This document shows, one piece after another, positions 52,421 through 64,000 of a stretch of DNA of 64,000 bases. The notes beneath the pieces are model-generated. The model was not told the DNA's origin and did not search any database. It saw only the letters and a list, made by a program, of their open reading frames with translations. The stretch comes from Endothia cerciana (Eukaryota > Ascomycota > Sordariomycetes > Diaporthales > Cryphonectriaceae). The stretch spans positions 1,736,001 through 1,800,000 of the forward strand of contig JALRMH010000001.1 of NCBI GenBank assembly GCA_026119935.1. Direction: 5' to 3'. The position numbers and the translations under genes are program-made. Each line of letters starts with the position of its first letter. The first letter of the stretch is position 1.

Positions 52421-53265
52421 GATGGGCTGTCGTACCGAGAGGGTTGAGGATGATTTCTTGATATGGAGGAGCGAATCTGCGAAATCGTACCCTTTCCGCC
52501 TCCGAACTGCTATGACGTCCAATTTTTGAGGGTCCCCGCGGCAGGCAAACCGCGGGACTGGTCGAAATGTAAATCCGAGGTGGGGCTGACAGCTATCTCT
52601 CGGCCAATCAGGTGGCGAGGCCCCTGTGAACAGAGGGGTTGTTCAGGGGAAGGCTTACACGACGTGACAGTATGGTCGGCGTGTGTGGGGTCAGCGTCCT
52701 CCACCTTCCGGACCGCGGAGGCAACATCGTTAACTATTCGACATGGACCTTTCCGGCTGGGCTTAGGACTTCTGGGAGCTCCGCGTTAAGCCTCCTCCTT
52801 CTTTCTCCGGAACCCTCCTCGTCCTTCCGCTGTCGACCTCCTCCCTACTACTTAACCTCCCATCTGCCATAGACAGGACGAATCCCTCCCTCGTACGAGA
52901 CTTCTGCGACAGACCTACCGAAGGAGACCTGCTCAAAGACTTCTGTGTCTCCTGCTGGTCCCTCCCTCTGACCTGTCTTTTCTGCCTTTGGAGCCCCTAC
53001 TGGTCAGTCCAGATGGACACATGATAATGCACAGATCGTCCAACAAGATCAGGGCCCCTCGAAAGGTATCGCCTGATCCCCGCCATTTCCTGCCTAGTCT
53101 ACCAGCTTCACCCTCGTCATCCGAATCCTGTCCACACTTCTCTTTCTGAGCTCATAACCCTCCTGCCTGCTTCAGTCTCCCAGTTGTCTTTCCCTCATCT
53201 CCCCACCCCCCTTTCCTTCCTTCCTCCCAGAAGACAGCTGCTTCCTTTGAAAGCTTTCCTTCAAA
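52421..53265. other. Divergent promoter region of ZIM17 and CUL3
   Basis: About 845 bp. The right half is pyrimidine-rich (about 52780-53250), as expected for the CUL3 leader. No gene is supported. Confidence 0.55.
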
Positions 53266-55886
53266 ATGGCTGCCACCGGGCCTGCCAGTCCTCCCTCAAC
53301 ACTGGACGGAACTGACTGGATTGAACGACAGCCCATCGGCCGCCGCCTCAATGGCCATCTCACCGAGGAGCAGGAGTTCGACGCCTGCTGGTCCATGATC
53401 TACGATGCCCTCGCCGATATCCACAGACGCGATGCCGGTAAGCTCTCCTTCGAGCAGCTGTACCGTGCTTCCTACAAGATAGTCATAAGAAGACGGGGTC
53501 TTGAGCTCTATGAGAAGGTTGGCGCGTTCGAGGAGAAGTGGTTCCGCGACGAGGTCATCCCCCCTATCTTCGAACTGGTGTCGGGGAACCTTGTCAGCCT
53601 GGTCCTTGGCGACCTGCCCGGCACCTCCACCAACGAGAGGCGGGAGATGGGCGAGAAGTTTCTCAAGGGCTTGAGAGACTCCTGGGAGCGCCATGTTAGT
53701 GCCATGGGCATGATCACGGATATCATGATGTACCTTGACAGGGGTCAAGTCGCACACGCCGAGCACGATATCGACCGACCACCCCTCTACATGACCGTCC
53801 TCGGTCTTTACCGCGACAACATCCTCCGCTTCCAGTTCCCCTCCATCGAAGGCCCCCTGACCAACGTCATCAACGCCGTCGTGCTCGACCTCATCAACAT
53901 GGAGAGGAATGGGGAGCTCATCGACCGCAACCTCGTCAAGAGGGTCCTGGTCATGTACGAGCAGCTGGCAGAGACGGACCAGACGGCTGATGACAACCGC
54001 CTCTACATCACCACTTTCGAGCCAGCCTACATGCAGGACAGCCGGCGGTTCTACGCGCAAGAAGCCGACCAGCTACTGCAGGATGGCGATGCGAGTGCCT
54101 GGATCCGTCAGGCGGACCGCCGTCTGCAGGAGGAGACGGACCGGTGCCAGACGACAGTCTCCAAGCTGAGCCAGGCCAAGATCCTCGCTGTCATCGAGGA
54201 CGAGCTCATATCGAAGCACCTCGACAAGTTCATGGCGCTGGAGGTCACCGGCCTCCGCCCTATGATCGACAATGATCGCCTCGAAGACCTATCGATCCTC
54301 TACCGACTTGTCGCCAGGCCTGGAGTCAAGAATGGCATCGAGAAGTTGAAGAAGACGGTCTCCGTACGCATCGTGGAGCTCGGCGTGGAGATCGAGAAGG
54401 GCCTGAACGAAGTCAATCTCTCTTACCAGCAGGCAGCGCCTGCTAGGGGTGAGGAGGATGCGCCGAACGACGGGGCCGAGAAGGTGAAGGTGTTGGCCGG
54501 CGCGGCTCGGCAGACAGCTGCGGCTGTCAAGTGGGTGGATGACGTCCTGCAGCTCAAGGACAAGTTTGACAGGTTCTTGTCAGAGTGCTTCAGTGACGAC
54601 AAGATACTCGAGTCGGCCCTGACCAAGAGCTTTGCCGACTTCATCAATCTCTTCAATCGCAGCGCAGAGGTCGTGTCGTTGTTCATCGACGACAATCTCA
54701 AGCACGGCATCAGGGGAAAGACTGAGGATGAGGTAGATAAGACGATGGACAAGGCGATCACTCTCATCCGCTACCTGCAGGACCGCGACCTGTTCCAGCG
54801 CTACTACCAGAAACATCTGGGACGGCGCCTGCTACATGGCAAGTCCGAGAGCCAGGAGGCAGAGAAGCAATTGATCTCGCGGATGAAGCAGGAGATCGGC
54901 AGTCACTTTACTTCCAAGTTCGAAGGCATGTTCAAGGATATGGACACCTCGGCTGATCTCACCTCTGGATACCGCGAACACATCCGTGCCCTCGGAGATA
55001 TGGACCGTAAGAACATCGACCTCATCATCAACGTGCTCACCAGCAACAATTGGCCACCCGATGGCATGGCTCCCAAGTCCGGTGATGGTGCGAGGGTGGA
55101 GTGCAACTGGCCTACGGAGATCAAGCGTCTGCAGGGGAGCTTCCTCAAATACTACCTCAGCGAGCGGAATGGTCGGGTCCTCACGTGGATGGGCACTCTG
55201 GGTACTGCGGACATCAAGTGCGTCTTTCCCAAGATGCCAGGTAAAGACAGCGGTCCTCTGAGCAAGGAGCGGCGATACGAGCTCACCGTGTCTACCCACG
55301 GCATGGTGGTCCTGATGCTGTTTAATGAATTGCCAGAGGACGAATGGCTCAGCTATGAGGACATTCATGCTGCGACCAATATCCCTCCCGGCGAGCTGAA
55401 CCGAACGCTGGCTTCTCTGTCGCTCGCCCCCAAGTCGAGGGTCTTGTTGAAGGACCCGATGAACAAGACGATCAAGTCCGGCGACAAGTTCTCCTTCAAC
55501 AGCTCCTTCACCAGCAAGACTGTGAAGATCCGGGCGCCGATAGTCAGCGCCCAGTCCAAGGTGGAGGACGTGGATGAGCGGAAGGAGACGGAGAAGAAGA
55601 ATGACGAGAGCCGGGCCCATATTGTGGATGCGGCTATCGTCCGGATCATGAAGTACGCCTCACCTCTCATGAATTTTTAGTAAACTTGACTGACCATCGC
55701 TGCAGAGCTCGGAAGGAACTCGCGCATAACCGCCTTATCACGGAAGTCATCAGCGTGCTCACCGGGCGCTTCAAGCCTGACCTCTCTCTTGTCAAGAAGC
55801 GCATCGAGGATCTTATATCCCGAGAGTACCTCGAGCGTGCCGAGACCAGCGATGCTGCTCATCAGATCTACCGATATCTGGCATGA
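53266..55886 (+). CDS. CUL3: Cullin-3, scaffold of CRL3 ubiquitin ligases
   Basis: Scaffold linking BTB-domain substrate adaptors to the RING protein Rbx1/Hrt1; activated by neddylation. Two exons, 855 residues: 53266-55652 and 55706-55886. N-terminal cullin repeats begin after about residue 40 ('FDACWSMIYDALADIHRRDAG', 'SFEQLYRASYKIV'). The cullin homology domain includes 'FSDDKILESALTKSFADFIN' and 'FQRYYQKHLGRRLLHGKS'. The C-terminal winged-helix neddylation block is IVRIMKARKELAHNRLITEV, with acceptor Lys796. The intron (GTACGC ... CTGACCATCGCTGCAG) splits this Lys codon as AA|A. If retained, the frame reads AAG, eight more residues and a stop, giving an 804-residue product without the last winged helix. 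The start follows the pyrimidine-rich leader and gives MAATGPAS. Confidence 0.95.
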
Positions 55887-56706
55887 TGCCCACCCCATCC
55901 GGTTTCCCTTGCCTTACTTCATCGTAAGCAAAGGGAGAGATTCATTGTACATTTGACGCTTTGTTTTATGCTTTTAGACGAACTACATGAGGCGAGGCGT
56001 TGGTCGTTTCAATTGGAATCAACATGATGCATGGCCGCCTGGGGCGAAATTTGCTGAGCATTATGAAAAGGAAGCACAGGCACGAGAGAACCACTCATCG
56101 GTTTGGTGGGAATCTAGAGGCTGAATGTGATCGGCCTCATCTGGACGGATGGGACCAGTGGACGGCCTTGAGGGTAGCTGCACGGGGTAGTGATGCTCCC
56201 CTTCGGATGCACCTGGCTAGGAATATGGCCAGCTGGATCAAACGATTTCATTTATCCCTCTCGTATCCCCCCCCGGTCCGTGTGATGGATAACATGCTGG
56301 GCCCCTCGCACGTGAAGTGGAATGGATGCTGGTAGCGATTTCGCAAGTAAGTGGGAGGAGAGCAAATGGGGAGTGCCAGTAGCGGTGGTGCTTCGGAAGG
56401 GAGGTGCAGGTGGCTCGTAAGCAGATATTGTATTGTCGAACCGAGAGTCCTACTGCAAAGGACTGCGCGGGCTAAGCGAGAGCACACCGGCCTCAATCCT
56501 TCTATATGCTGGGTTCAGGATCTAGGCGCTCCGCCTGACAGAGACGGTATGACCCACCCACCGCCGAACTCAAGTTGTGTAACCTCCTCACATCACAACC
56601 CAGGCAGCCCATTCCCCAGCCTCGCCCGCCGCCTACATGATGGTCTGTTCTCCCGTCTCTGGTCAGTCAAATGCCCATCTCGCCTGTGGGTAACCAAGAG
56701 CCTCAG
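55887..56706. other. 3' flank of CUL3, no supported gene
   Basis: About 820 bp. Two short plus-strand frames here (56000-56335 and 56351-56731) have no recognisable content. Confidence 0.5.
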
Positions 56707-56961
56707 CTATCGACGACGTACCGCGTGGTAGTAAATGTTGGGGTGACGGTAGCCATACGAGGCGGTGCCGGGACAGTGGACCACGGGGGCGGCGCCGGCC
56801 GGGTAGCAGGCCGTGTAGTGCTGGTGGTAGCTGGGCATGGTGACGATGGAGGTGCCGTTGACGGGCAGGCGGGCGTTCCGGGGGGGATAGGTGCCGGGGA
56901 TGGGGTAGCTGTAGTAGGGGCCGCCGGTGTACGGCCGGGAGTAGATGATGGTGTTGGTCAT
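56707..56961 (-). CDS. Small Tyr/Pro-rich hypothetical protein
   Basis: An 84-codon frame, MTNTIIYSRPYTGGPYYSYP onward, rich in Tyr, Pro, His and Gly, ending YYHAVRRR. The composition differs from random translation of the surrounding DNA: twelve or more Tyr, few Leu or Ser. No signal peptide or membrane segment. It may be a genuine small fungal protein or an exon of a larger one. No family is recognised. Confidence 0.4.
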   Translation of the reverse strand: MTNTIIYSRPYTGGPYYSYPIPGTYPPRNARLPVNGTSIVTMPSYHQHYTACYPAGAAPVVHCPGTASYGYRHPNIYYHAVRRR

Positions 56962-58164
56962 CCCGCGGGGGTGTGATGCTGGTGGTGAGGTAGGAGGAGG
57001 AGGAGGAGGTGTTTCTCTGCCCGTCGGGTCTTTCTTTCGAGGGGATTCCTGGACGGTGGGTGGTTGCTGTTGGGGCTGGGGCGGTTACTTAGAGAGCTGG
57101 GAAGGGGGGGGGGGGTGGATGTGTTTGGATCTAGGAGGCAGAGTTATATTTATATCCATGAAGAAAACTGCCTGCCAGGAGACGATGGGTGCTGACGGTT
57201 TGTTTGTCACGATGTCCTCACGGCGGAACGACAGTGAGCCAGACCGGACACGACAAAGCATTCACGGTGTCCACCCTGTGAATGCAAGATGGAGTGAGGG
57301 TGAGCCACAGCCAAGAAATAGGACTTGACGAGTCAGAATAGCCGAGGAGGAGAGAAAAAGACTCTTCCTGACATGCCTAGGTTAGGAATGTGGATGATTC
57401 CCCAGTGTGGCTCCGTATTATCCCACCTCCCTCCCCCCCCCCGGAACAGCATACATACCTGCCATCACCCCAGGCAGCATATCACACACAGCCCTCCCAA
57501 GTCTAGACGGGCTTCTTCTGCTCGGTAACTTTGCTGGAGGGAATGGGGTCCCCCTTCTGCCAACGTGTAGACAGACCACTCTGCATGTGCGTGGTCGTTA
57601 GCCAGCCCAGGACCATGTTGATATATACAAAGTCCTGCCTTGGTAGGCCAATTGGGGGCCGTAAAGTCTTGAATCACGGTGAGTCACGAGGCATCATTGA
57701 AATTTTGTCCACCTGGACAGCATAGAAGGCTACTACATGTGTAACGCTGGAGTCTCGATGTCGTCTTGTCCGGAGTAGTAGCAGTACCTACGATAGCAGT
57801 AGCATTAATAGTACAAAGTACTACTTGTATGTAGTAGCAGAGGAAATATTGGAGGGTGGCCCGTGCTCCCCCTCGGGCCAACTCGGAGGGCAGCTGACGG
57901 CGCGGCCTGATTGGGCCAGTGGGCAGGCAGGCGGCCCCATCGCACGCTAGCCTCTGGGCCCCAACTTCCCGAGAGGTCCTCTGCCCTGCCGTGGCCACTT
58001 GGGCTGCGGGCCAGCGCAGTTTTTGCTCTCGTCTCGTTCCAAGGTCCCCTTCCAAAACAACGCAACCGCTTTCCTGCCTATCGAATCTCCTCTCCACACA
58101 GTTGCAAGGCAATTGCAACTGTTTTCCCCTTTTCTCTCTAGGCACATAGAGAACCCCCATCAAT
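56962..58164. other. Upstream region of ATP1
   Basis: About 1.2 kb. It contains G and C runs (about 57107-57117 and 57427-57441) and two CCAAT-box cores (about 57648-57652 on plus; ATTGG at about 57910 on plus, i.e. CCAAT on minus). CCAAT is the HAP/CBC site that often controls respiratory genes; relevance to ATP1 is inferred. No gene is supported. Confidence 0.45.
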
Positions 58165-60114
58165 ATGTTCCGAACCGCCCTCCGCCAGAGCACCCGCGCC
58201 GTCGGCGCCCTCTCTGCCTCGAGCAGAGTCGCTGCCGTAAGTTTTGATCCGGGCGAGGGCTTGACGACATCACCACCCACCACCCGCACACAACGCTTTT
58301 CCACCGCGCCGGCCCGACCTCAGTCCCCTCCGAGACCGCCTCCAGCCGGCCCCGACCTGGCCAGGAAGGGCCTCCCGAGCTCAATTGGGCCTCACGGGCC
58401 CGCCTGGGCTGCGCGGGCGGGGGGGGGGGGTGCTCGAGCTCCCTGGGCGTGCGAGGTTTTCCGGGCTGCCGAGCTGGAGCTTGTTTCGATCCGACCGGGG
58501 TTTGTGGGCGCGGGCGGTTGGGGGATGGACGTGCAGGCGCACACAACCAAGACACCTCGACCGTGCCGCACCACACCAATGCAGTTGCAACGGGCTGACG
58601 TACCTCTCTCCGTCCGATACAGGTTCGATCCGCCGCTCCCGCCGTTGCTTCGATACAAGCTCGCACCTATGCCGACAAGGCCACCCCCACCGAGGTCTCC
58701 TCCATCCTCGAGCAGCGCATCCGTGGTGTCCAGGAGGAGTCCAACCTGGCCGAGACTGGCCGCGTGCTGTCTGTCGGGTACGTTTGAGACAAGAAAGCGC
58801 GAGGCACCCGCCATCAATATTTTGCTGGTCAATCAGTGGGCCCACCGCGTGTGGCAGTGGCAGCAGGAGATGCGAGCACCGCGGTCGCGCCGGTCCATGG
58901 CGGGAACTTTGTGGCTGACGTCTAGCCTTACAGTGATGGCATCGCTCGTGTGCACGGCATGGCCAACGTCCAGGCCGAGGAGCTGGTCGAGTATGTCTCA
59001 CCCACAGCCCTTCCCGCGGCCGAAGTCGGTGACTGACTTTGTGCCCCAGGTTTGCCTCTGGTGTCAAGGGCATGTGCATGAACCTCGAGGCCGGCCAGGT
59101 CGGTGTCGTGCTTTTCGGTTCTGACCGTCTCGTCAAGGAGGGAGAGACCGTCAAGCGTACCGGAGAAATTGTGAGTGGTCTCGCACGACAACAGGCCCAG
59201 TCTGGGCTGCTGACACCTCCCAGGTCGATGTCCCTGTCGGCCCTGAGCTGCTCGGCCGTGTCGTCGACGCCCTCGGTAACCCCATCGATGGCAAGGGCCC
59301 CCTCAACACCAAGGAGAAGCGCCGAGCCCAGCTCAAGGCCCCCGGCATTCTGCCCCGTCGTTCCGTCAACCAGCCCGTGCAGACCGGTCTCAAGTCCATC
59401 GATGCTATGGTCCCCATCGGCCGTGGCCAGCGTGAGCTGATTATCGGTGACCGTCAGACCGGAAAGACCGCCGTCGCCCTGGATGCCATACTGAACCAGA
59501 AACGGTGGAACGCCACCGGCGACGAGACCAAGAAGCTGTACTGTATCTATGTCGCCGTCGGCCAGAAGCGGTCCACTGTTGCCCAGCTTGTCAAGACACT
59601 GGAGGAGAACGACGCCATGAAGTACTCCATCGTCGTCGCCGCCACTGCCTCCGAGGCCGCCCCTCTGCAGTACCTTGCTCCTTTCACCGGTTAGTACCTT
59701 TTGTCTTTACCAAGTTACGACAAATCCGGAAAGCACAACCTCCACCGCCATGATTTCATAATGTTGTTGTCCTCTGAACAGAACTGCTCCTCTTCACTTT
59801 TGCTCCTCTTCACCTTTCACACATCTGCTAACTATCTCGAATTTTTTTTTTTGCTAGGCGCTTCTGTGGCCGAGTGGTTCCGCGACAGCGGCAAGCACTC
59901 CCTGGTCATCTACGACGATCTGTCCAAGCAGGCCGTGGCCTACCGTCAGATGTCTCTGCTGCTGCGTCGCCCCCCCGGACGTGAGGCCTACCCCGGTGAC
60001 GTCTTCTACCTCCACTCTCGTCTGCTCGAGCGTGCCGCCAAGATGAACGAGAAGCACGGTGGTGGCTCCATGACTGCCCTGCCCATCATCGAGACCCAGG
60101 GTGGTGACGTGTCT

Positions 60115-60158
<44 letters not shown>

Positions 60159-60723
60159 ATTCCTCGAGGCTGAGCTGTTCTACAAGGGTGTCCGACCTGC
60201 CATCAACGTCGGTCTGTCCGTGTCTCGTGTCGGCTCCGCTGCCCAGCTCAAGGCCATGAAGCAGGTCGCTGGTTCCCTGAAGCTCTTCTTGGCCCAGTAC
60301 CGTGAGGTCGCTGCCTTCGCTCAGTTCGGTTCCGACCTGGATGCCGCTACCAAGCAGACCCTGAACCGTGGTGAGCGTGTAAGTATCCGCGGACCCCGAC
60401 ATGTCATGTCACGTCCTCCGGCCCTACGACCATACGGCTAACCACACAATTCTCTACAGTTGACCGAGCTTCTGAAGCAGAAGCAGTACTCCCCCATGGC
60501 CGTCAATGAGATGGTGCCCCTTATCTTCGCCGGCGTCAACGGTTACCTCGACTCCGTCCCCGTCGCCAAGATCCTCCAGTGGGAGGCTGACTTCCTGTCC
60601 CACCTGAAGACCAACGAGTCCGAGCTCATGGCCACCATCGACAAGGAGGGTGCTCTCAGCAAGGAGCTCGAGGCCAAGTTGAAGGATGTCATCACCAGCT
60701 TCACCAAGAGCTTCACCACCTAA
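58165..60723 (+). CDS. ATP1: Mitochondrial F1F0-ATP synthase subunit alpha
   Basis: Non-catalytic nucleotide-binding subunit of the F1 hexamer. Seven exons give 551 residues: 58165-58236, 58623-58777, 58934-58990, 59050-59170, 59224-59689, 59858-60378 and 60460-60723; all phases join. Residues 1-40 are an Arg/Ser/Ala-rich presequence (FRTALRQSTRAVG), with the mature part starting near 'RTYADKATPTEVSSILEQRI'. The β-barrel domain follows with 'GRVLSVGDGIARVHGM'. Walker A is GDRQTGKT (210-217). Further signatures are 'LYCIYVAVGQKRSTVAQLVK', 'VIYDDLSKQAVAYRQMSLLL' and the alpha-subunit signature around 'PAINVGLSVSRVGSAAQ'. The C-terminus is DVITSFTKSFTT. Intron 1 is unusually long (386 nt) and lies inside the presequence. 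The many introns contrast with the intron-poor neighbours. Confidence 0.97.
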
Positions 60724-61427
60724 ATGGGTCGTATGGGTTGGATGAACAGGAAAACCATCTGGGAGAGGGGGCGATCTTCGGGGGCATGTGGGGAGACACC
60801 ACCCAAAAAAAAAAAAAAAGGCCGTCTATACCGCATGTAGTTCGTTTCCCAACTAGAGAGGGGAGGCTGTCATGATCAGGTGCTGGTGACTGAAAGATGG
60901 CATGAGTGAGAGGGTGATCTCGGTTGCACCATTGTAAAAATAGAGTCGTCAACCAAACTAGCACTCGATTTCTTTTGTCCGCGAAGGCATTCTGCTCCAG
61001 TATCATTCCGTCCCGGTGTTAGTCTACCCCTGAAACCGCCTCCTCATGCCGTGCGAATCGCCCTACGGGATTCTGGTGGTCATTAGGTAAGGTAAACTGA
61101 GCAGCAGCTCATCGTTCAGTACTCCGGAGCAGTGACATCATCTCCGCTCCACAAGTCTACCCACGATACACATCAGAGACTCGACATTCACCGTCACTAC
61201 ATTCCCCCTCCACACGTACTTGCCGTCTTTTAATCTCTCCTTTTACTTCTACAACTCCGGAAAGCATATACTGGTCAGGCATGTCACCGTCGCGACGTCA
61301 ATCGCCCTTGCGTACAAGCCCCTGAGCGGATCCGCGGTTCCGTATATCCTCTCCGACAACAGCCTGGGGAGCTGAAGCGCATAGAGGAGCTCCGGTCGCG
61401 CCCAGCTAGGGTAGCAGAGCCCTTCGG
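60724..61427. other. Intergenic region ATP1 to NAD(P)HX dehydratase
   Basis: About 700 bp with a 15-base A run (about 60805-60819) soon after the ATP1 stop. No gene is supported. Confidence 0.5.
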
Positions 61428-62923
61428 ATGGCTTCGGATATGTCTCCCACTACCAAAGAGCTCCTGGGCCGCGTGAAGCAGCTGGTGCCGCCCATGCTGG
61501 ACAAGTTCCACAAAGGTCCGCACGCCCGGGGCCTGGGGAGCTTCCCCGTTCAGGCCCCCTTCCGCCTCGATGGATAGATAGTGTGCTGACGATCTCGGCA
61601 TGGCACAGGTCAGCAGGGCCGTATAGGAGTGATCGGTGGCAGCGAGGACTACACGGGCGCGCCATACTTTTCGGCCATGGCGAGCGCGAGGCTGGGGTGC
61701 GATATGGTGCGTTGCGAGGACCCCCCTCCCCCCTCCGTCCCCCTACTTTCTTCTTGAGACTCCACGTCTGTGGACGCTATCCATATACCTACCAGATTGG
61801 AGGGACCAGCGAGCTAACGATGCCTACTCCTCCAGTCCCACGTCATCTGTACCCCGGGTGCGGCTTCAGTGATCAAGACCTACTCCCCGAACCTAATGGT
61901 CCACCCTCTCATGCGACAGTCACCCTCCCCAGGCACCTCGAACAGATCCTCTACCACCGACTCCGCGGATGCCGTCGCATCGCCCATCATCGACATGCTC
62001 TCCCGGCTACACGTGCTCGTTGTGGGGCCCGGGCTGGGCCGCGACCCGCTGATGCAGGATACCGTGGCAAAGGTCATCAGCGCGGCACGTAAGAAGAACA
62101 CGCCCGTGGTGTTGGACGCGGACGCATTGTTCGCTGTGCAGAAGCGGCCAGAGATCGTGAAGGGGTACAAGCTGGCGGTGTTGACGCCGAACGTGGTCGA
62201 GTTCGGGAGGCTGTGCAAGGCACTGGGGATCGAGGAGAAGGTCCAACAGGCAGAGAACCCGGGCAGCGACGCGGGCAGGAAGGAGACGGCCAAGGTCGAG
62301 GCCCTCGCGCGCGCCCTGGACGGCGTGACGGTCGTGCAGAAGGGCTTTCATGATTTCATCAGTGACGGCAAGACGACGCTGATTGTAGACCTGGAGGGCG
62401 GAAAGAAGAGGAGTGGCGGGCAGGGGGACACGCTCACGGGCTCGATCGCGACTTTCCTGGGCTGGAGGCAGGCGTATCTTGATGGGCTGTGGGATCACGG
62501 GGGGGAGCTGGAGGAGGGGGAGCTGGTGCAGCTTGCGGCCTTTGGGGGTTGTGCCATCACGAGGGTGAGTTCTTTCCTTTCACTCTTTCTTGCTCGCAAA
62601 GGCAGGGGAGGCACCGTTCCTTCGCAGCTGCACTCGAGGGACGCCGCAGGCCCGAAAGCAGTGTCAGGAGGGCCCGGAGAGCCGTTGCCACCGCGTGTTG
62701 CCACCGCGTGTTGCCACCGCGTGTTGCATCCGCGAGCTGCTGCGGGTAGAGGCCCCCAGGAACACGAAGCTGACTTGCACGGTAATGACAGGAGTGCTCC
62801 CGCCAGGCGTTTGAGAAGAAGGGCCGCAGCCTCCAGGCGAGCGACCTGACGGACGAGGTCCACATTGCCTTCCTCAAGCTCTTCGGGGAGGACGAGCCGG
62901 ACGTGGGCGGCTTGAAGCTGTAG
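61428..62923 (+). CDS. ATP-dependent (S)-NAD(P)H-hydrate dehydratase
   Basis: A metabolite-repair enzyme (CARKD / YKL151C type) that converts damaged (S)-NAD(P)HX back to NAD(P)H using ATP; ribokinase-like fold. Four exons give 348 residues: 61428-61515, 61609-61706, 61836-62564 and 62792-62923; all phases join. Motifs: 'VKQLVPPMLDKFHKGQQGRI' at the N-terminus, 'IGVIGGSEDYTGAPYFSAMA', 'HVICTPGAASVIKTYSPNLM', 'HVLVVGPGLGRD', 'PVVLDADALF', 'LTPNVVEFGRL', and the kinase-like anion hole 'GGQGDTLTGSIATF' (about 256-270). The last splice (ATGACAG|GAGTGC) gives 'CSRQAFEKKGRSLQASDLTDEV', the family C-terminus. The start ATG gives MASDMSPTTKELL, without an obvious mitochondrial presequence. Intron 3 (227 nt) contains a tandem repeat. 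Confidence 0.93.
62684..62734. repeat. 13-bp tandem repeat inside an intron, about four copies
   Basis: The unit GTTGCCACCGCGT is perfectly repeated at 62684-62696, 62697-62709 and 62710-62722, with a variant copy to about 62734. It lies within intron 3 of the NAD(P)HX dehydratase gene. Confidence 0.9.
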
Positions 62924-64000
62924 ATGAGGGAAATCTTTTGGCCCGCCAATCTGCTGATGTCCTCCGGCTAGTGGTGCTACGAACGCAGGAACTGGCCCTG
63001 TTGGTATTTGTGTGCATATGTAGGACTTGCATTTAGGCCTACATAGAGGCCGCCCAAGGGGTGCCGTGCCGAACACTGATGATAGGAGACACCGAGTCAT
63101 CAGTAGTATCTCGTCGAGGACCTGACCACCCGGCTCCAGGTCGTTGCTGAGCAGTGCCGCATCAAGCGTGTGTGAATTGAGGGACGTATATGCAGTGGTG
63201 CTTACCCCCCTCACCCCCCCAAACTCCCCCATAGCGAGAGAAGAAGAAAAAAGAAAAAAAAAAAAGAGGAAAAGAAATAGAAGCGAGAAGGCTTCGCATG
63301 GAGCATTCTTTGCCTCGCTACGACCGTGTCTCCTGCGCGGGCGAACAAAGGCGCGTTCTCGGATGCGCGCAGCGTCTGAGCCGTGCCGAGATGCAGAGCT
63401 AGGTACGCAAGGAGGGCGCGAGCCTGCGGAAGGACGTTGCGTACAGAAAAAATAAAAAATCCTATATCAAAAATAAATAAAAATAAAAATATCAAAGCTA
63501 CTGCGGGACGGCAGTCGACGGACCGGGGAGACTGAGACGAGAGTTGGGTTAGGCGGCACGGGGGGAGGAGAGGGGGGAGGCGGAGGGGAGGGCGCCGCGA
63601 CGCTTAGCACATAATTTTTTATTTTTAAGATTTTTTATTTTATTTAGAAGAATAGATTATTATTGTTATTTTCATACACCCCTATGAGACGTGTGATGTT
63701 GAGACAGGAGGAAAGGCGAAGAGGCAAGAGGGGGCTCGTGAGGGCGAGCATACCTTACCAGGAGGGGAGTGAGTCCTACAGGGAGCGCCCAGGAGGTTCG
63801 TTGCAGGACGGGCCTAGCTTGTTCCAGACCCAGACCTCGCACCCGGAGCACCTCCTTGTTGCGAGAACGGGAGGGGCATGTGACTCTTTCGACTCACGGG
63901 CAGAGCCGTCCCACCGATCGAGTTGAGATCGAGAGTGTAGATCCTATGTCTGTAATGGTCTAGATTCTGCGCCGGGGGGTTGGGGGGAGGGGTGAGGAGG
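62924..64000. other. Right-edge region, no supported gene
   Basis: About 1.1 kb. It has A-rich and AT-rich patches (about 63240-63275, 63448-63495 and 63612-63672) between GC-rich stretches. Frames here are low-complexity or short. A gene may start beyond the window edge. Confidence 0.5.

Noticed and set aside
54832..55620. 262-codon ORF antisense to CUL3
   Set aside because: Shadow frame within the well-supported CUL3 coding sequence.
1..64000. tRNA genes, CRISPR arrays, transposons with terminal repeats
   Set aside because: Scanned for T-loop-like GGTTCRA patterns, regularly spaced repeats, transposase/reverse-transcriptase motifs and long terminal repeats; none convincing was found by eye. 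A tRNAscan or RepeatMasker run would be decisive.

Overview
The window looks like nuclear DNA from a filamentous ascomycete, probably a Sordariomycete. Genes carry short introns (about 50-100 nt) with GT-AG ends and CTGAC/CTAAC-like branch sites. Both strands are used without operons. The encoded set includes fungal lysine biosynthesis (LYS1), nimT-type CDC25, a microsomal P450 and fungal-specific disordered proteins. All gene models were built by hand: splice sites were accepted only where phases join and the product matches a family. No database search was possible.

Layout. 0.5-11 kb: a PRA1/YIP3 membrane protein, a disordered acidic/basic protein starting only 71 bp after it, a Ser/His/Arg-rich one-pass membrane protein, LYS1 with an upstream CPC1/Gcn4-type site, a secreted Cys-rich one-pass surface protein, and proteasome subunit alpha-7 (PRE10). 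11.3-16.8 kb, minus strand: POL5/MYBBP1A and a five-exon cytochrome P450. 16.8-25.1 kb: gene-poor, with one eroded coding region at about 17.9-19.1 kb. 25.1-27 kb: CDC25/nimT. 27-31.2 kb: gene-poor. 31.2-38.9 kb: an accessory cassette. 39.8-40.1 kb: a small conserved-looking protein. 41.3-62.9 kb: dense housekeeping genes, namely CWF19L1/DRN1, UTP20, ZIM17/HEP1, CUL3, a small Tyr/Pro-rich ORF, ATP1 and NAD(P)HX dehydratase. 62.9-64 kb: nothing recognised.

The most interesting region is the cassette at 31.2-38.9 kb. It holds (i) a 310-residue protein whose predicted strand order and short acidic C-terminal tail resemble fungal gasdermin-like pore formers, (ii) a convergent caspase-fold (C14) protein with an intact His/Cys dyad and a long C-terminal extension, and (iii) a divergent TPR-CHAT protease with an intact His/Cys dyad. 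Gasdermin-like genes beside CHAT or other proteases are known in fungi and bacteria as cell-death modules. A fungal cassette with two different caspase-clan proteases around one candidate pore former would be unusual. The gasdermin assignment is inference; the two protease assignments rest on visible motifs.

The remaining genes are mostly core functions: 90S pre-ribosome and rDNA work (UTP20, POL5), spliceosome or lariat turnover (CWF19L1/DRN1), ubiquitin-proteasome (CUL3, PRE10), mitochondria (ATP1, ZIM17), metabolite repair (NAD(P)HX dehydratase) and cell cycle (CDC25). The accessory material sits between CDC25 and CWF19L1 and in the gene-poor block downstream of the P450 start.
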